Below are positions 1 to 11,756 of a stretch of DNA of 64,000 bases, one piece after another. The stretch's first letter is position 1, and each line of letters begins with the position of its first letter. The DNA lies in NCBI GenBank assembly GCA_002102555.1, contig MCFL01000045.1, positions 140,274 through 204,273 on the forward strand, read 5' to 3'. Position numbers and translations under genes: made by a program. Under the pieces are notes generated by a model. That model did no database searches, had not been told where the DNA came from, and worked only from the letters and a program-made list of their open reading frames with translations. Origin of the DNA: Catenaria anguillulae PL171. Lineage: Eukaryota > Blastocladiomycota > Blastocladiomycetes > Blastocladiales > Catenariaceae.

Positions 1-466
1 CAGATCGCTGAGGCCGGCCGTGTTTTGACGGGGAATGTTGAAACCAATGCGATGGGCATAAATATTTTAGACCATTCTATCGCATCCTTGGGCTCGAAGA
101 TGCCGTGAGAAAATGAAGGCCGATTGGTTGTTGGTTGAGGGCATGTGTCGCCAAACTCGTTCCCACACTGCACCACTCATGAACGCCCTGAATGGTCTGT
201 TGGCATGTGCCGCTACCTCACTGCCGCATCTGACCTTGCATGTTACATACAGGCCCCGGCTGACCAGTATCGCTGCGGATCGCTCAGTAAGCATGGAGCT
301 CTCAGTATTGGTCCTCGCAGTATTGTAGGAAGCCACGCCGCTTCTGGGACGTCCATGACCATCACCATCACTTGAACTCAACAAATCAAACTAATTTGTA
401 TTATACTGGTACATATGCTATGCTACAATACGACTACGTGCAAAAGGAAAAACACAGACAGAGGGT
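1..466. other. No gene recognised
   Basis: I see no conserved coding sequence here. A minus-strand open frame (67-384) has no family features and overlaps equally long frames on the other strand. The segment lies downstream of the minus-strand gene that ends at 467 and probably holds its 3' untranslated region and spacer. Confidence 0.4.
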
Positions 467-1241
467 TCAAATCAGCCAGGGGGCTGGATTCTCCAACAGC
501 CTGGTCAAATAGGCTCGGTATGCTTGCCTAAACGCCTCATTTGTTCCGCGGTCAAAGATGGTGTCTGCAAAACAACATCGCCCTCCAGACGGAATCCGAA
601 CGTCCGAAACACGGTGAGAATGTGCTTACACATTCCGCGGCGCCCTGGCTCAATCGTCCCGTCATCCATCGTGCAGCCAAAGTGGTAGTAGCACTCGCAT
701 TCACATTGCTTGCCAATCTTGACCACCCACCAGACAGCGAACAACGTGGCGTCCGCCCCTCATCCTGCATTTTGGCCGCATTCGCGGCGACGTCTCCATG
801 GTTGCACCCAATCAAGAAGTACCACACATGGCTGTCTGGATCGGGCAAAAACAACCTGGAAACGCCACATCCAATCACGTCAGGACCACCATCCGCGGGA
901 AGTTTGGACGAGACGACGATCCGGAACGACCTCAAGGCCGTTCGGTAAACTGCATTGGGCGGCGGTTGCTCCCCAGCGCTGGTTGGAAGGAGCAAATCTG
1001 CGTCGTCGTCGGGTTTAAGGACATGAGTTTGCGTCCCATAGCGCCGGCCGCCAATGAGCGCATATTCAAGGTTGATGCGGTTGCTGTGAGGTGCGTTGGC
1101 CTCGGCTGAGTCGACGTCCTCGTCGCTTGCGTCAAGCAGAATGACGGTTTCGCCGACGAAAATGACTTCATCGTCGCTGGAGTCCGAGAGAATTATGGCG
1201 TCGACGTCGCTGGAGTCGGAGAGGACGATGACGTTGGGCAT
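467..1241 (-). CDS. Small protein with tandem SUMO-interacting motifs and a WGR-like C-terminus
   Basis: The start is the ATG at 1241. The first 45 residues hold three hydrophobic-acidic SUMO-interacting motifs: VIVLSDSSD, AIILSDSSDDEVIF and VILLDASDED. The 3' part reads as a different frame from about residue 150, so at least one intron is needed, roughly 684-830. A second good intron has a GTAAGC donor near 622 and a TTGCAG acceptor near 560. Removing it gives a C-terminus ending EAFRQAYRAYLTRLLENPAP and a stop at 467-469. With both removed, the C-terminal half resembles a PARP-type WGR domain (CYYHFG, GTIEPGRRG, then an aromatic-rich helix). If the second intron is kept, a CECEC...CKH pattern resembling a SWIM zinc finger appears instead. 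Either way a nuclear, SUMO-linked role is an inference. The exon model is approximate. Confidence 0.45.
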
Positions 1242-1392
1242 GGTGGAGGTGAATTGACCGAGTCGTTGTTGTCGTCGTGTATGTGCGTGTATGTGGGAGA
1301 GGATAGGGGAGGGGTAAATGAGCTGTATCGGATGCATGCTGATTCAATGTTTGCCAAGGGAGCGCACCTATTTATCATGTTTGAGCTCATCG

Positions 1393-3056
1393 GAATTTTC
1401 GAAAAGCTGAGAAACGTGCGGAACAGCTTGGTTGGCTGAACGCCGTTGACGTTGCGTCGATGGTCCGTAGGCACTGACTGAGTGGGAGGGCGTATACCTG
1501 GTAGCAGAAGTGAGCATTTCGTGGTGGCCTGGTCAATGCAGGATTGCCGAGGTGGAAGACGATGCGATTGGATTGGATTGGATGAACCTGGGGTGATGAC
1601 ATACACAGGCAAGCCGGGAAGTCAAAACCAAATCACGAATACAAATGTACGGATTCTTCCGAAATGGACGACAAGGAGGGCATTTGGCGAACACACACGG
1701 CTGCCATCGTGAGCAGCTTTTTGACTCGGTGGCGACTTTGCTGAAGCACTACCGACGACGTGATCAAGGACACGGACACACACGCGCACGCACGTCCGGA
1801 CGGAATGACGAGAAATGAACCAGCAGTGGCGACAGCAAGCAGCACAAGCAGTGCAGGCAACAAGACGACGGACAGGCAGCCCGAGGCGATCCGGAATCCG
1901 CAGACCAACAGGTCCATTTGAATGCAACACAAGTCTCCGTCAGACCCAAAATCCAACAGAGACACGTAATCACGAGCGGCTGCTTGAATTACGGGCAGAT
2001 CCATGGCAGAAGCGTATGGGTTGATGTGATGCGAGGAACCTGCAAAATCCATGATACCGACAACGGATGGCGCGGAGGATATACATGGCCACTCCTTTTG
2101 CAAGGAGAGTTGTACCGGCACGCATCGCCATTGGACTGACAGGTAGGCTAACAAACCACATTCGCGAGAAAATTTACGGTCAAGGAGGGTTCGTGGCACG
2201 AGACTCGCCACTTTGACGCATGGATCTGGCCCGCAATCAAGCTGATAGTCATCAAGAAGCGAGCGCATCTTGGTCGGTTCCAAGGCAAGGGTGGGGTAAA
2301 AACCGCGCGCATGCAGCGCAGCACGCGGAAAACACGGGCGCCGGGTGCACAAGTCGAGAGAGCGAGGCATGACCGTTTTTTAAACACGTACGTTGTGCGT
2401 TGTGCCCGTGTAATCCCCACCCTTGGCACACTGGTGAAAGTCCATGCTTCGATCGCAGTGTGCATGCGAATCGCTCGCCGCTCGGGCTGGCCATGATGGG
2501 CAAAAAACAAGTGCTCCTCGTCAAGACGGTAAGGTGCAACGAGATTCGGTCGGTAGGTCGAGCCGCCTGCCCATACTTGTGCCTGTTTTGCTTATACTGC
2601 TGCTGCTTGGCTGCCAACCCATCCGCGCCATTCGCCCGTGCTGGCGTGTGCGTGTGTGCCATGCCAGGTCGAGCAAAATCTTGGCCGATTGGAATGGCGG
2701 GCAAGTCACCACGAGTGATTTCGCAAACAAGTGTAGTATCCGCCAACGCCAGAAGGAACCGAAGGGAAGGATGGTCACACCAGTCGAAAGAATCGCGTAC
2801 CGCAATCAATCAAATGCAACCGAGTTGTGCTGAGCTGATGCACGTGGAGACGAGGCGGCTGAATCGATCAAGGAACCCATGGCCGTCTTCATCAAACACA
2901 ATGCAAACCCAATGGAGAGGCTTCGTGACCGGCAATGATCAATGGAAAATGAAAAACGTGTGTGTGCTCGCCAATCCAATCCCACGCTCGGAACGCCATC
3001 CGCTGCGCCCAGCCGCAACCAGTGCCAAGAGCCTTTTGTGTGCGTGCATCGCAACA
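1393..3056. repeat. 1.7-kb dispersed repeat, left copy (inverted match to 42974-44722)
   Basis: Read in reverse complement, this segment matches 42974-44722 almost throughout, with scattered substitutions and small indels (about 85-90 percent identical by eye). The match starts near 3056 (left) and 42974 (right), at a GATGTTGCGATGCACGCAC block. It ends near 1393 and 44722, in a GTTCAGCCAACCAAGCTGTTCCGC stretch close to a CAGCTTTTCGAAA block. I see no terminal inverted repeat, long terminal repeat, reverse transcriptase or transposase. The longest frame is 245 codons on the minus strand (1633-2370), with a hydrophobic stretch near its C-terminus. Frames on both strands are equally conserved, as expected for any recent duplication, so coding is unproven. 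It could be a segmental duplication or a non-autonomous mobile element. Confidence 0.8.
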
Positions 3057-4135
3057 TCTTGCTCCAAGCGCCCGTAATCAAGTGCATTGTTCTTTCCACG
3101 TATCCAGGGGATGTGACTCGGTCGGTAGGTCAAGCGCAGGCTTCCGTGCTAGATCGACATGTCGGCATTGGCTCCGGGGAGGCTCGCGACCGCATTGGGC
3201 GGTCCGTCGTGTTCAAGTCACCAAGGCACAGGTATCGCACCGAATCGCAGGACGTGTGTGCATGTAATCGTGATGGCCGAAGAGCGCGCGCGCGTGCATC
3301 CGTGGGCAGAGGGGAAAAGAAGCAGGGGAAGGATGCGTGTGGGGTAATCGCGTACCGAAACGGATCGTAAGAGAGCGTAAACAAGTCCTCGTGCTGGCTG
3401 AATCGAGCTGAATATCTGGCTCAGGGAAAACAAGCACGGTCACAAGTGTCAGTAGGCACGGCACGAGTGACCAAGACGTCGGGGTGGAGCAAGGGATGAA
3501 TGCCAAGGACAGGACACGGCGCTTGGTCAAGCAGGGGGCAGACGGGCAGGCGGGGAAACGAGTTGTTTCCTGGGAAAATCGGAGCATGTTGGACGCGGTG
3601 CATTGTTGTTTTCTTGGCGTGTCGAAGGTGCTGCCGTGAAGAGCGGAGAGGGCAGCACGGAGGCGATATGGATGGGAGGAGCACGTACTCGGGATGGACG
3701 AGGATGATGCAGGGGATTGAGGCGAGTCAAGAGAGTGTGGTGAGGTGGTGGATATGAATGGATTGCACGATACTGCTGATGGGAAAGAGAAAGGGTGGAT
3801 GGGAAACGACAAGAGCCTGTTCCCCACCACCCGCTGGCCTGTTTGACGCGCGTCATGCAAGAAAAAGATCGAAGGGCCGCCACCAAGAGAAGATGGCCCT
3901 TCGATCGATCCACAAGGCGATCACTATCGATCTGCTTTGGACACCAACAGCAACCAGCAACCGCATGGATGGATGTACAAAAAATACTTAACTGCAATTC
4001 TACACAAGTACTTATATGTAGGGACAACAAAGACCAAGAAAACATGCACATGAAGAAGATTCTTCCCATGTAACAGCAACAATTCGATGCAAATTCTGTG
4101 CACACTTGAAAGCAATAATCATCTTTCCGTACATC
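3057..4135. other. Intergenic, no gene recognised
   Basis: Overlapping frames occur on both strands (for example 3213-3860 minus, 3527-4288 minus), but none has family motifs. The last 100 bases before 4136 are AT-richer and should contain the SKI2 promoter and 5' leader. Short echoes of the neighbouring repeat occur (TCGGTCGGTAGGTC near 2546 and again near 3119), so the edge of the repeat may be diffuse. Confidence 0.35.
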
Positions 4136-7100
4136 ATGACCGTCTCGGACCAAGCCGACGCCACGACTGCCGGATCCACACCAATCGCCGACGTGACGGT
4201 TAATGTCCGCCAGCATGGTCTGACGGGCGAATTCCGAATCATTTCTACTTTGTCCGCAAATGATTCTTCGGAAGTGCTCACGGCGCAAACCGTCGCCACC
4301 ACGACCAACCTCCCGCTCGGCCTGGGCGAAGACTTCCTGCTACCTCACGACCTGCGCGCCGAGCTGGAAGCTGAATTTCTCACCCCGCCATCTAATGCGA
4401 CCGGCGCACTGCCTCGCTCGCTGCTGCCACACGTTCAATATCACCTCGAAACCGCCTCAAAACCGATTCTTTCCTCTCCTGAGCGCTTCTACAACTTGGC
4501 CCCGTTCCCAACCACCTCAACAATTGCCTTTGCCCGGGATCCATTCACCGGCAAACCTACGGGCGCATTCCGTGAAATGAACCTCGATCTCGAGACCGAC
4601 GTCGCTGGCGATGCAACTAATTCAACTTCTCTCAAGCGTGATCCAGCCCCGGCCAGCGCCTACGTACGCGGCAAAAGCACCCAGGTTCCGTTCTTGCCCG
4701 GTGGATTGGACCGTGATGATGTGGCGAATTCTCAGGCGATCCACGATGTCATTACCGACATGCTGACAGACCCGCCCGGGTTGACGCGCGGATTGATTCT
4801 TGTCAGCGGCGACGAGGAGGGCGCTAATGGTACCGGTCAAGAGTCGCTTGATCTGGTGTCGCTCATGACCAATGCCCCCGATGCAGCCGAGACCGCCATC
4901 TTTGATCAACTGCAAGACGAGGCCGAGGATCAAGACGCACCAGGGGATGAACATGCCGCCCTTGTGGATAGCTTGCCTTCTGCCAAGGATGGCCCTGCAC
5001 CAACGGAATCTGCCAACGAGGATGCTGATGAGGTTCTTGCTGCTGTCGGCGAAGACGATTCGGCTTCAGCTACCGCCCTTGTCTCCCGGACCGAGATCCA
5101 AGATGCGCAAACCGAATGGGCCCACCTTGTCACCGATCCCATGCACCATTTCCACACGTCGGTCCCTCATTTGGCCCATGCTTACCCGTTCGAGCTCGAC
5201 ACTTTCCAAAAGCAAGCCGTGTATCACCTCGAGCGAGGCGACTCTGTCTTTGTTGCCGCCCACACGTCTGCCGGCAAGACGGTCGTCGCAGAGTACGCCA
5301 TCGCGCTTGCACGCAAGCACTTGACCCGTGCCGTGTACACTTCGCCCATCAAGGCGCTCTCCAACCAAAAGTATCGCGATTTCACCTCCACATTTGGCGA
5401 AAACGAGGTCGGTATCATCACGGGCGATGTGCAGATCAACCCGGAAGCGGGATGCTTGATCATGACGACCGAGATTCTCCGGAGTATGTTGTACAAGGGT
5501 GCTGATCTCGTTCGTGATTTGGAGTATGTCATCATCGACGAGGCACATTACTTGAGCGATGCGTCGCGGGGCGTGGTGTGGGAGGAGGTGATCATTATGC
5601 TGCCGAGCCATGTACAGTTGATTTTGTTGTCGGCAACTGTGCCGAATGTGCGCGAGTTCGCCGATTGGATCGGGTACGCATCATCGCCAAGTCATTCATT
5701 TTTCGCTCGTGTTGACGAAAACAACAATTTTCTGAATGTAGCCGGACCAAAAAAAAGGACATTTACGTCATGTCTACGACACACCGCCCTGTCCCACTCG
5801 AGCACTACCTCTACGTCCCCTCGGCCAAGGAATACTTTCGCTTTGTCGATTCCGAACGCCGGTTCATTCCCGACGGCATCAAAAAGGCCAACGATCACAT
5901 TTTGGGCATTGGCAACAAGACACCCGAGCAACTGCAACAGCTCAAGCTCAATGCAACTGGGCGAGGCGGTGGTCGCGGCGGCGCCGGTGGGCGAGGCGGG
6001 CGGGGCGGCGGCCGTGGTGGTGGCAACGCCCCCACGGGCAAAATCATCACGCACCAGCGACTGGATCGGACCGCGTGGACCACGCTCGTTGGTGTCTTGC
6101 ACAAGAAGGATTTGCTCCCCGTGACCGTGTTTGTGTTTTCACGCAAGGCGTGCGAAGAGTACGCTGATGCCTTGATTAGCAAGGACATGTTGACGGCTGC
6201 GGAAAAGAGCGAGGTGCACGTGTTCATCGAGCGGTCGATTGCCCGGTTGCGCGACGAAGACCGCAAGCTGCCGCAGATCCTGCGCATGCGCGAGATGCTG
6301 GGTCGTGGTATCGCCGTGCATCATTCGGGATTGCTGCCACTCGTCAAGGAAATGGTGGAAATCTTGTTTGCCCGTGGATTGGTCAAGGTCTTGTTTGCCA
6401 CCGAAACATTTGCCATGGGTGTCAACATGCCCACTCGGTGTGTGGTGTTTGCTCATGTGCGCAAGCACGACGGCACGTCGTTCCGTGACTTGCTGCCAGG
6501 CGAGTACACGCAAATGTCTGGGCGTGCGGGCCGTCGTGGGTTGGATGCAACGGGCATGGTCATCATCATGTGTTTGGATTCACCCGACACCACAACGCTG
6601 CACAACATGGTCCTCGGTCCCCCGACAAAGCTTGCGTCGCAGTTCCGCTTGACCTTCAACATGATTCTCAACCTGTTGCGCGTCGAGACGCTCAAGGTTG
6701 AGGAAATGATGAAGCGGTCCTTTTCCGAGAATGTGTCGCAAAAGATGCTACCCGAAGCCGAGCGCGAGTTTATCCGGCTGCAGCAAGAGTTGCAAGTGCT
6801 CCCACCGCTCCAGTGCCTTGTTTGTGCAAAGGACCTGGATTCGTTTTACGATGCGTGTACCGAGTTGGCGCAAGTGTCCAAGGAAATGAGCGCAATCATT
6901 GTTGGCCACCCCGTTGGAGCCAAGGCGCTGACCCAAGGTCGGGTCGTTGTGGTCAGCTCGGCGCATCACCGAGGCGCAGTGGGGGTTGTTGTGAGCAAGC
7001 AACGGAGTACGACGCAATTGGCGAGTGCCGGTGTGAGTGTGTCTGTCTTTGTGTTGACCGACAAGCAGCAGGGTGCGGTTGTGGCAGCCAGTTCAAATGA

Positions 7101-8336
7101 GGGGGACAAACCCAAGCTGACGGACGACTCGCTCGATGCGATCCCATTGACCCGCTTGCACATTCCCGACGCCGACCGCGCCACTGGTCAAATTATCCGT
7201 GTTGGTCCCACCGACATTGCACTCGTGACGCCCGATACTATCTCTGTGAATCCGGCGGCCTTGCAGCACGCTGGCGGATACGAGACGGGTGTGACGGTTC
7301 GTGAGCTGCGCCAGTACGCCGCAACCCACGATGGAAAGTTGCGCGAGTACGATTGGGGCAAGATTCGCGACCTCGAGTTCCAAGAGCGGGCAACGAGGAA
7401 GGCGCAATTGATGGCCAAGATCAAGGGGTATCAGAGCGGGCACTGCCCGGATTTGCTTGCCCATGTGCGTCGCTTTGCCTCACGACATCTTCAATTTTTT
7501 TCACCCTGCTGACTCGTTCTTGTTTCTCTTAGTTCTCTCGCCTGCACAAAGAGCGCACCATCCAATCCAACTTGCACAACCTCCGCAAACAACTTACCGC
7601 CGAAAATCTCGAGCTGCTTCCCGAATACCATCAACGCATGGCCGTCCTCGAGCACCTGGGCTTCGTCGACCCACGAACGCGCACCGTTCAACTCAAGGGG
7701 CGCGTCGCTTGTGAAATCAACACGTGTGACGAGGTGCTCCTTACCGAACTCGTGCTCAACAACTTGTTTGCCGACTTGGATGTCCCCGAAACGGTGGCCG
7801 TGTTGAGCGTCTTGATCTTCCAAGAGAAGAATGACCTTGATTCCGAGTTTGCGGCTGCGCTTGAAAAGGCAGATGTTGTTCAAGCCGAGGCATCCACGGC
7901 TACCGCTGAAGCAGATGCGGCAGATGCGACGACCGATGGCACAGAAAAGGAGACAAGCCTTGTTGAGCGCTGGCCACCTCGGTTGATTCAAGCACTCCGC
8001 CAAGTCCGCGACACTGCTCGTCGTGTCATGACCATACAGGCCGAGTTTGGCATTGACGGTGCCGACCCGGACTTGTATCTCAAGACCAACCTGCGCTATG
8101 GTCTCGTGGAGGTTGTGTACGAGTGGGCCCGCGGGTTGCCGTTCCAGCAAATCATGGGATTGACCAATGTGTTGGAAGGCAGTATTGTGAGGTGCATTCA
8201 CCGGTTGGAGGATACGTGCAGGGAAGTCAGGGATGCAGCGCGCTTGGTCGGCGATGGTGCATTGTACCAAAAGATGGATGCTGCAGAAACGGCAATCAAG
8301 CGTGACATTGTGTTTTGTGGGTCGTTGTATTTGTAG
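4136..8336 (+). CDS. SKI2: Ski2-type DExH-box RNA helicase of the exosome-assisting Ski complex
   Basis: Three exons (4136-5673, 5742-7464, 7533-8336) join to an exact frame of 1354 residues, close to yeast Ski2 and human SKIV2L. Both introns are 68 bp with GT-AG ends. The helicase core starts near residue 350 with a Q-like [10 protein letters not shown]. It continues with motif I AHTSAGKT (about 375), DEAH (about 467), LSATVPN (about 498) and motif [14 protein letters not shown] (about 769). An insertion at about residues 585-610 is an RGG-type run ([14 protein letters not shown]), a likely RNA-binding linker. The C-terminus ends [18 protein letters not shown], a strong match to Ski2 family ends. 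The family unwinds RNA and feeds it to the cytoplasmic exosome for 3'-5' decay, with Ski3 and Ski8. Neither partner is in this window. Confidence 0.95.
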
Positions 8337-8553
8337 GTGGATTATGGTCGAGTACTTTTTGCGCTGAACCAGCAGAGTCGATTTGCGCCTGGAAACGAAA
8401 AGTGAATGATCATTGCGGATCGGAACATTCATGTGTCGTTGTGATGATGAGCGGTAGGTCATTTCAGTACAAAGAGATGAACGGCTAAGATACACGGCAT
8501 CTTCGCATCACAATGGCGCTGTCGAATGGGAACGGAAAGTGATAACAAAAAAC

Positions 8554-11420
8554 TTACGATTCGGCACCCAATCCGCGGTTCCTTCCGCGCACGACTGCCA
8601 CGATCGGTACTTGAATTCCAGTTGACTTGCCGATACCAGAGCCCGGCGCCCACCCGAGCGCCTGCAGTAGCTTGTGCCCGACATTCTCCTCGTCGAGCGG
8701 CGGGGCATGCTTGCCCACAACGTATCCCGGCAAAACCTTGCGCGGTGGCGGCGGCGGCCCAGCACCCGTCCCAGCCTTGCCCTTTCCTTTGCCCTTTGCA
8801 CCACCACTCCCGCCCCAGGATTCGGTCACGGGCGTGTACGCGTGCGAGCGCAGAAGAGCGTCGAGTTTTCGACGACGGTCGCCCGTCGGGACAATGGAGT
8901 GCTTTGTTTTGATGAGCTCGACGCGGCGGGTGTGGCCGGAACCGAGGGCTTTGGATTTGAGTTGATAGCATTTGGAGATGGTGTTGACAATCTTGCGCTG
9001 CACTTTTGCCATGGGTGGGAGTTGCGTTCTGGACAACCATAGGGTAAAACACCAAGTCAGAAAGAACGCCGGCCATCGATGACAAGAAATCGGAACGTAC
9101 TGTTCAAAAGGATCATCCATAAACTGTTGAATGATCTCATGCACCTCCCCAATATCCACCGTAGTATACAACTGGCCCTTGCGCCGCTTTTCGCCCTTCT
9201 TGTTGCTCTTGCCAACGTACACCTTGTCGCCAAACCCGTACGGATCCGCCTTGTCCTTGCGATTCGCCCCCTTTTCCCTCTTATTCTTGCCACCGCTCTT
9301 GTTCCTCCTCATTCCGGGTTTCGGAAACATGAACGGATCGTGATCAATATCGCCGTTATCCAACAACCCAGCGCCCGTCCGTTGCTGGGCCCACTTGAGC
9401 ACATGCGCGTTCCCAAACACGCCACCCGTATCCGAATCGTCCGTGTCGTGCGACCTTGCGCGGCCCACATTTTCAATGTAGTCACGGACGAGCGCCTCAG
9501 TCTCGGAATCGTCGTCCGACTGCATGAGCATAAATTGCAGCATGGCTCTGTCCTCACCCGTAACCATGGAATTGAGCATTGTCTCTGTCTCGGACCGCTC
9601 AAACGAGTTGTCGCGGGACGAGTCCGAGTCATCGTCGTCGTCGTAGCTGTCGGAACCCGAGGAGCTATCCGAATCAACGCCGTCGTCGTCGCTTTCCAAG
9701 TCCGATCCGGTCTGCTCGTCGCCCGACTCGTCGCTGCTCTGCTCGCATATCCAGCGCTGAGCATGGCTTTGGTGACGTGCTCGGCCATCAACAGGTCCTC
9801 GGCGCTTTGGCATGTTGACGTCGTTTCCGCTGCGCTCATACCAGGCTTGCGGCTGCTGGCCTGCTTGGCGGTTGCGTCGGCTGCCACGGCCGGTGACCGG
9901 CGGCGACAAGGTTTGGATGTAGCGGCTCGTCGTCGTAGTCGTCGAGCTGGTATTCGCGAAGGTCGCAACAATGGATGAGGATCTCTGGGTTTGGTGGCCG
10001 CTGTGTCTTTCCGGCCGAGGAGCTTCGGTGAGGTTGCTGGTTTGGAGCCGAGAATATGGGCAGCAGGTCGAGTCGATGACGACGATGAAGATACGGCAGC
10101 AAAAGGACTTGAGCTTGAGACATGGGAGTGGTGCGATGGAAAAGAGGTCGTCGAGGTCGGAAGACGACGACTGTTGGTCGTCTTGATTTGTCGACGGTGG
10201 ATCCACATCCATGACGCTTGGTCTATGACATCCTCGGAATCAGAATCCGAGTCGAGCTGGTAGTGGCCGTGGTCAGAGACAAGTGACATGACGTCCTCTC
10301 ATCATCTTCCTCGGCGTCACTTTCCTCCTCCTCGTCGACTGGCTCCCGTCTCCCGTAAACGCAAGCTCCTGGTCCAAATCGACGACAAATCCGTCATTCA
10401 TGTCGGCATCCTCCTCCTGATCCTCCTCGCCTTCCTCGTCCATCTCGCCGTCAGTATCCGACTCACTGCTTGTTCCTGTCGTCTTCAACTCGGGCCCGAG
10501 CAACATGCGCAGCGCCCAGTCCTCGGCCTCCTCGGCCTGCTTGAGCGCCACATCTTCCGAATTGGGGACTGTGCCTCGGGTTTGGGCAACTGGAGATCAG
10601 CTCGGCTTCGGGAATGCCGCCACCAAGCGTCGGGCCCTTGACGAACCGAATGTGGAACAGGTCAAGAATGTACGAGGGACCAGTAAAGACGACTTCGTTG
10701 GGAAAGATGGGGGATGTGGACGTGACTTGCTTGAGTTCGGATGTCAGATTCAAATGGCGAGCTGAGGTTGTGGAGGCCCAAGTGACACTGAGCGAAAAAA
10801 TGTAGCTCTGAAAACGAAAACATGAATGACGTACGAGGCTGTTGCCCAAACTTGCCACCGCGCCAAGGCCTCCTCCACCGCCGCCGCCGCGCTTGGCGGC
10901 AATTGAGGACACTTGGTTGGGGCAGGAGATTTCGATGAGCTCCCATAATCAACCTCAAGCAAGTCGTACAGGTGAGAATGGGCCTTGAACCCTAATCCAG
11001 CGTGAAACTGAAAGTTCGGGTACGCCGCTTGAAAACCAGTCAGTGGCCCTCGTTGTTGCTGTTGCGCATGCCATGACTTGTCCCGCCTCGACCTCCGCCG
11101 CCGCGCCCGCGCCCTGATGAAGATGCACCACGCCAACCACCGCGTCCACCGTTGTGAATGGGCTGGCGCGCAGATCCGGGTCCTTGGTGCTGAGAAAATG
11201 ATTCGAAATCGACAGAAAATCCGTCGCGGTCCCTTCGGCGGCGTCGGGCCGCTGCGTCTTGATCGGCAAGCTGCATCTCGGCAAGGTCCGAGCGGATGCC
11301 GTTGAGATGCTTTTCGGCGGCGGCCAGGACGGGGTCGCGGCGGCGAGCACGTTCAGCACGCTTGGCCTGCGCCTTGGATTTGGGTTTGGAGCTTTGCTTG
11401 TTCTTCTTTTGGCCGCCCAT
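8554..11420 (-). CDS. R3H and G-patch domain protein, Sqs1-like splicing and ribosome-biogenesis cofactor
   Basis: The gene runs right to left from an ATG at 11420 (MGGQKKNKQSSKPK). A Lys/Arg-rich N-terminus and an RGG-like region are followed by acidic Ser/Asp repeats. An R3H domain comes next (VQRKIVNTISKCYQLKSKAL, then GSGHTRRVELIKTKHS). The last part is a G-patch (NVGHKLLQALGWAPGSGIGK) ending RGRNRGLG. This order matches Sqs1/Pfa1, which activates the DEAH helicase Prp43. One intron is certain: 9029-9100, 72 bp, GTACGT...CAG. It is a multiple of three with no stop. Upstream, between 9900 and 11050, coding potential hops between frames, so further short introns or base errors are present and I cannot fix every junction. 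The stop TAA at 8554 lies inside a GTAAGT, so an alternative extra 3' exon near 8480-8530 is possible. Confidence 0.8.
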
Positions 11421-11756
11421 GATATCGACTTTTTGTTGGAGTGGACGGAAGGATGATGGCAGGAGTGGGGACGGGACAGACAGCGGCAAGCTTACGATTG
11501 AGGATTCTGAGGTTTCAGTATTCGGATGGCGTGCGTGCTGTGTGCATGGACTGTTGCGGCCAGATACAGTAGTACTGCGTTGAAGAGGCAGGGGCCACGT
11601 TTTTCGGTTTGCGTCAAAGCGAGAAAGACAGACGATCGCAAGCCGTGACTCAACAGGAGCTGATCTCTTTTTGATCACCATCGCAAAGAATAGACAAGCC
11701 GACCAGCGACATCCCTACTCAACCAACCATCCACTATGACGAGCTAACTGCGGTAT

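Noticed and set aside
464-485. GGTTCAAATC motif resembling a tRNA T-arm
   Set aside because: No acceptor stem, D-arm or anticodon arm can be folded around it. It lies at the 3' end of a coding gene.
1633-2370. 245-codon minus-strand frame in the left repeat as a membrane protein gene
   Set aside because: Frames on the opposite strand are equally long and equally conserved between the two repeat copies, and the frame is split in the right copy. Coding is not supported.
10812-10838. 27-base GTACGT...TTTTCAG stretch as an intron in the R3H/G-patch gene
   Set aside because: Too short for the intron size range of this genome, and it reads through in frame.
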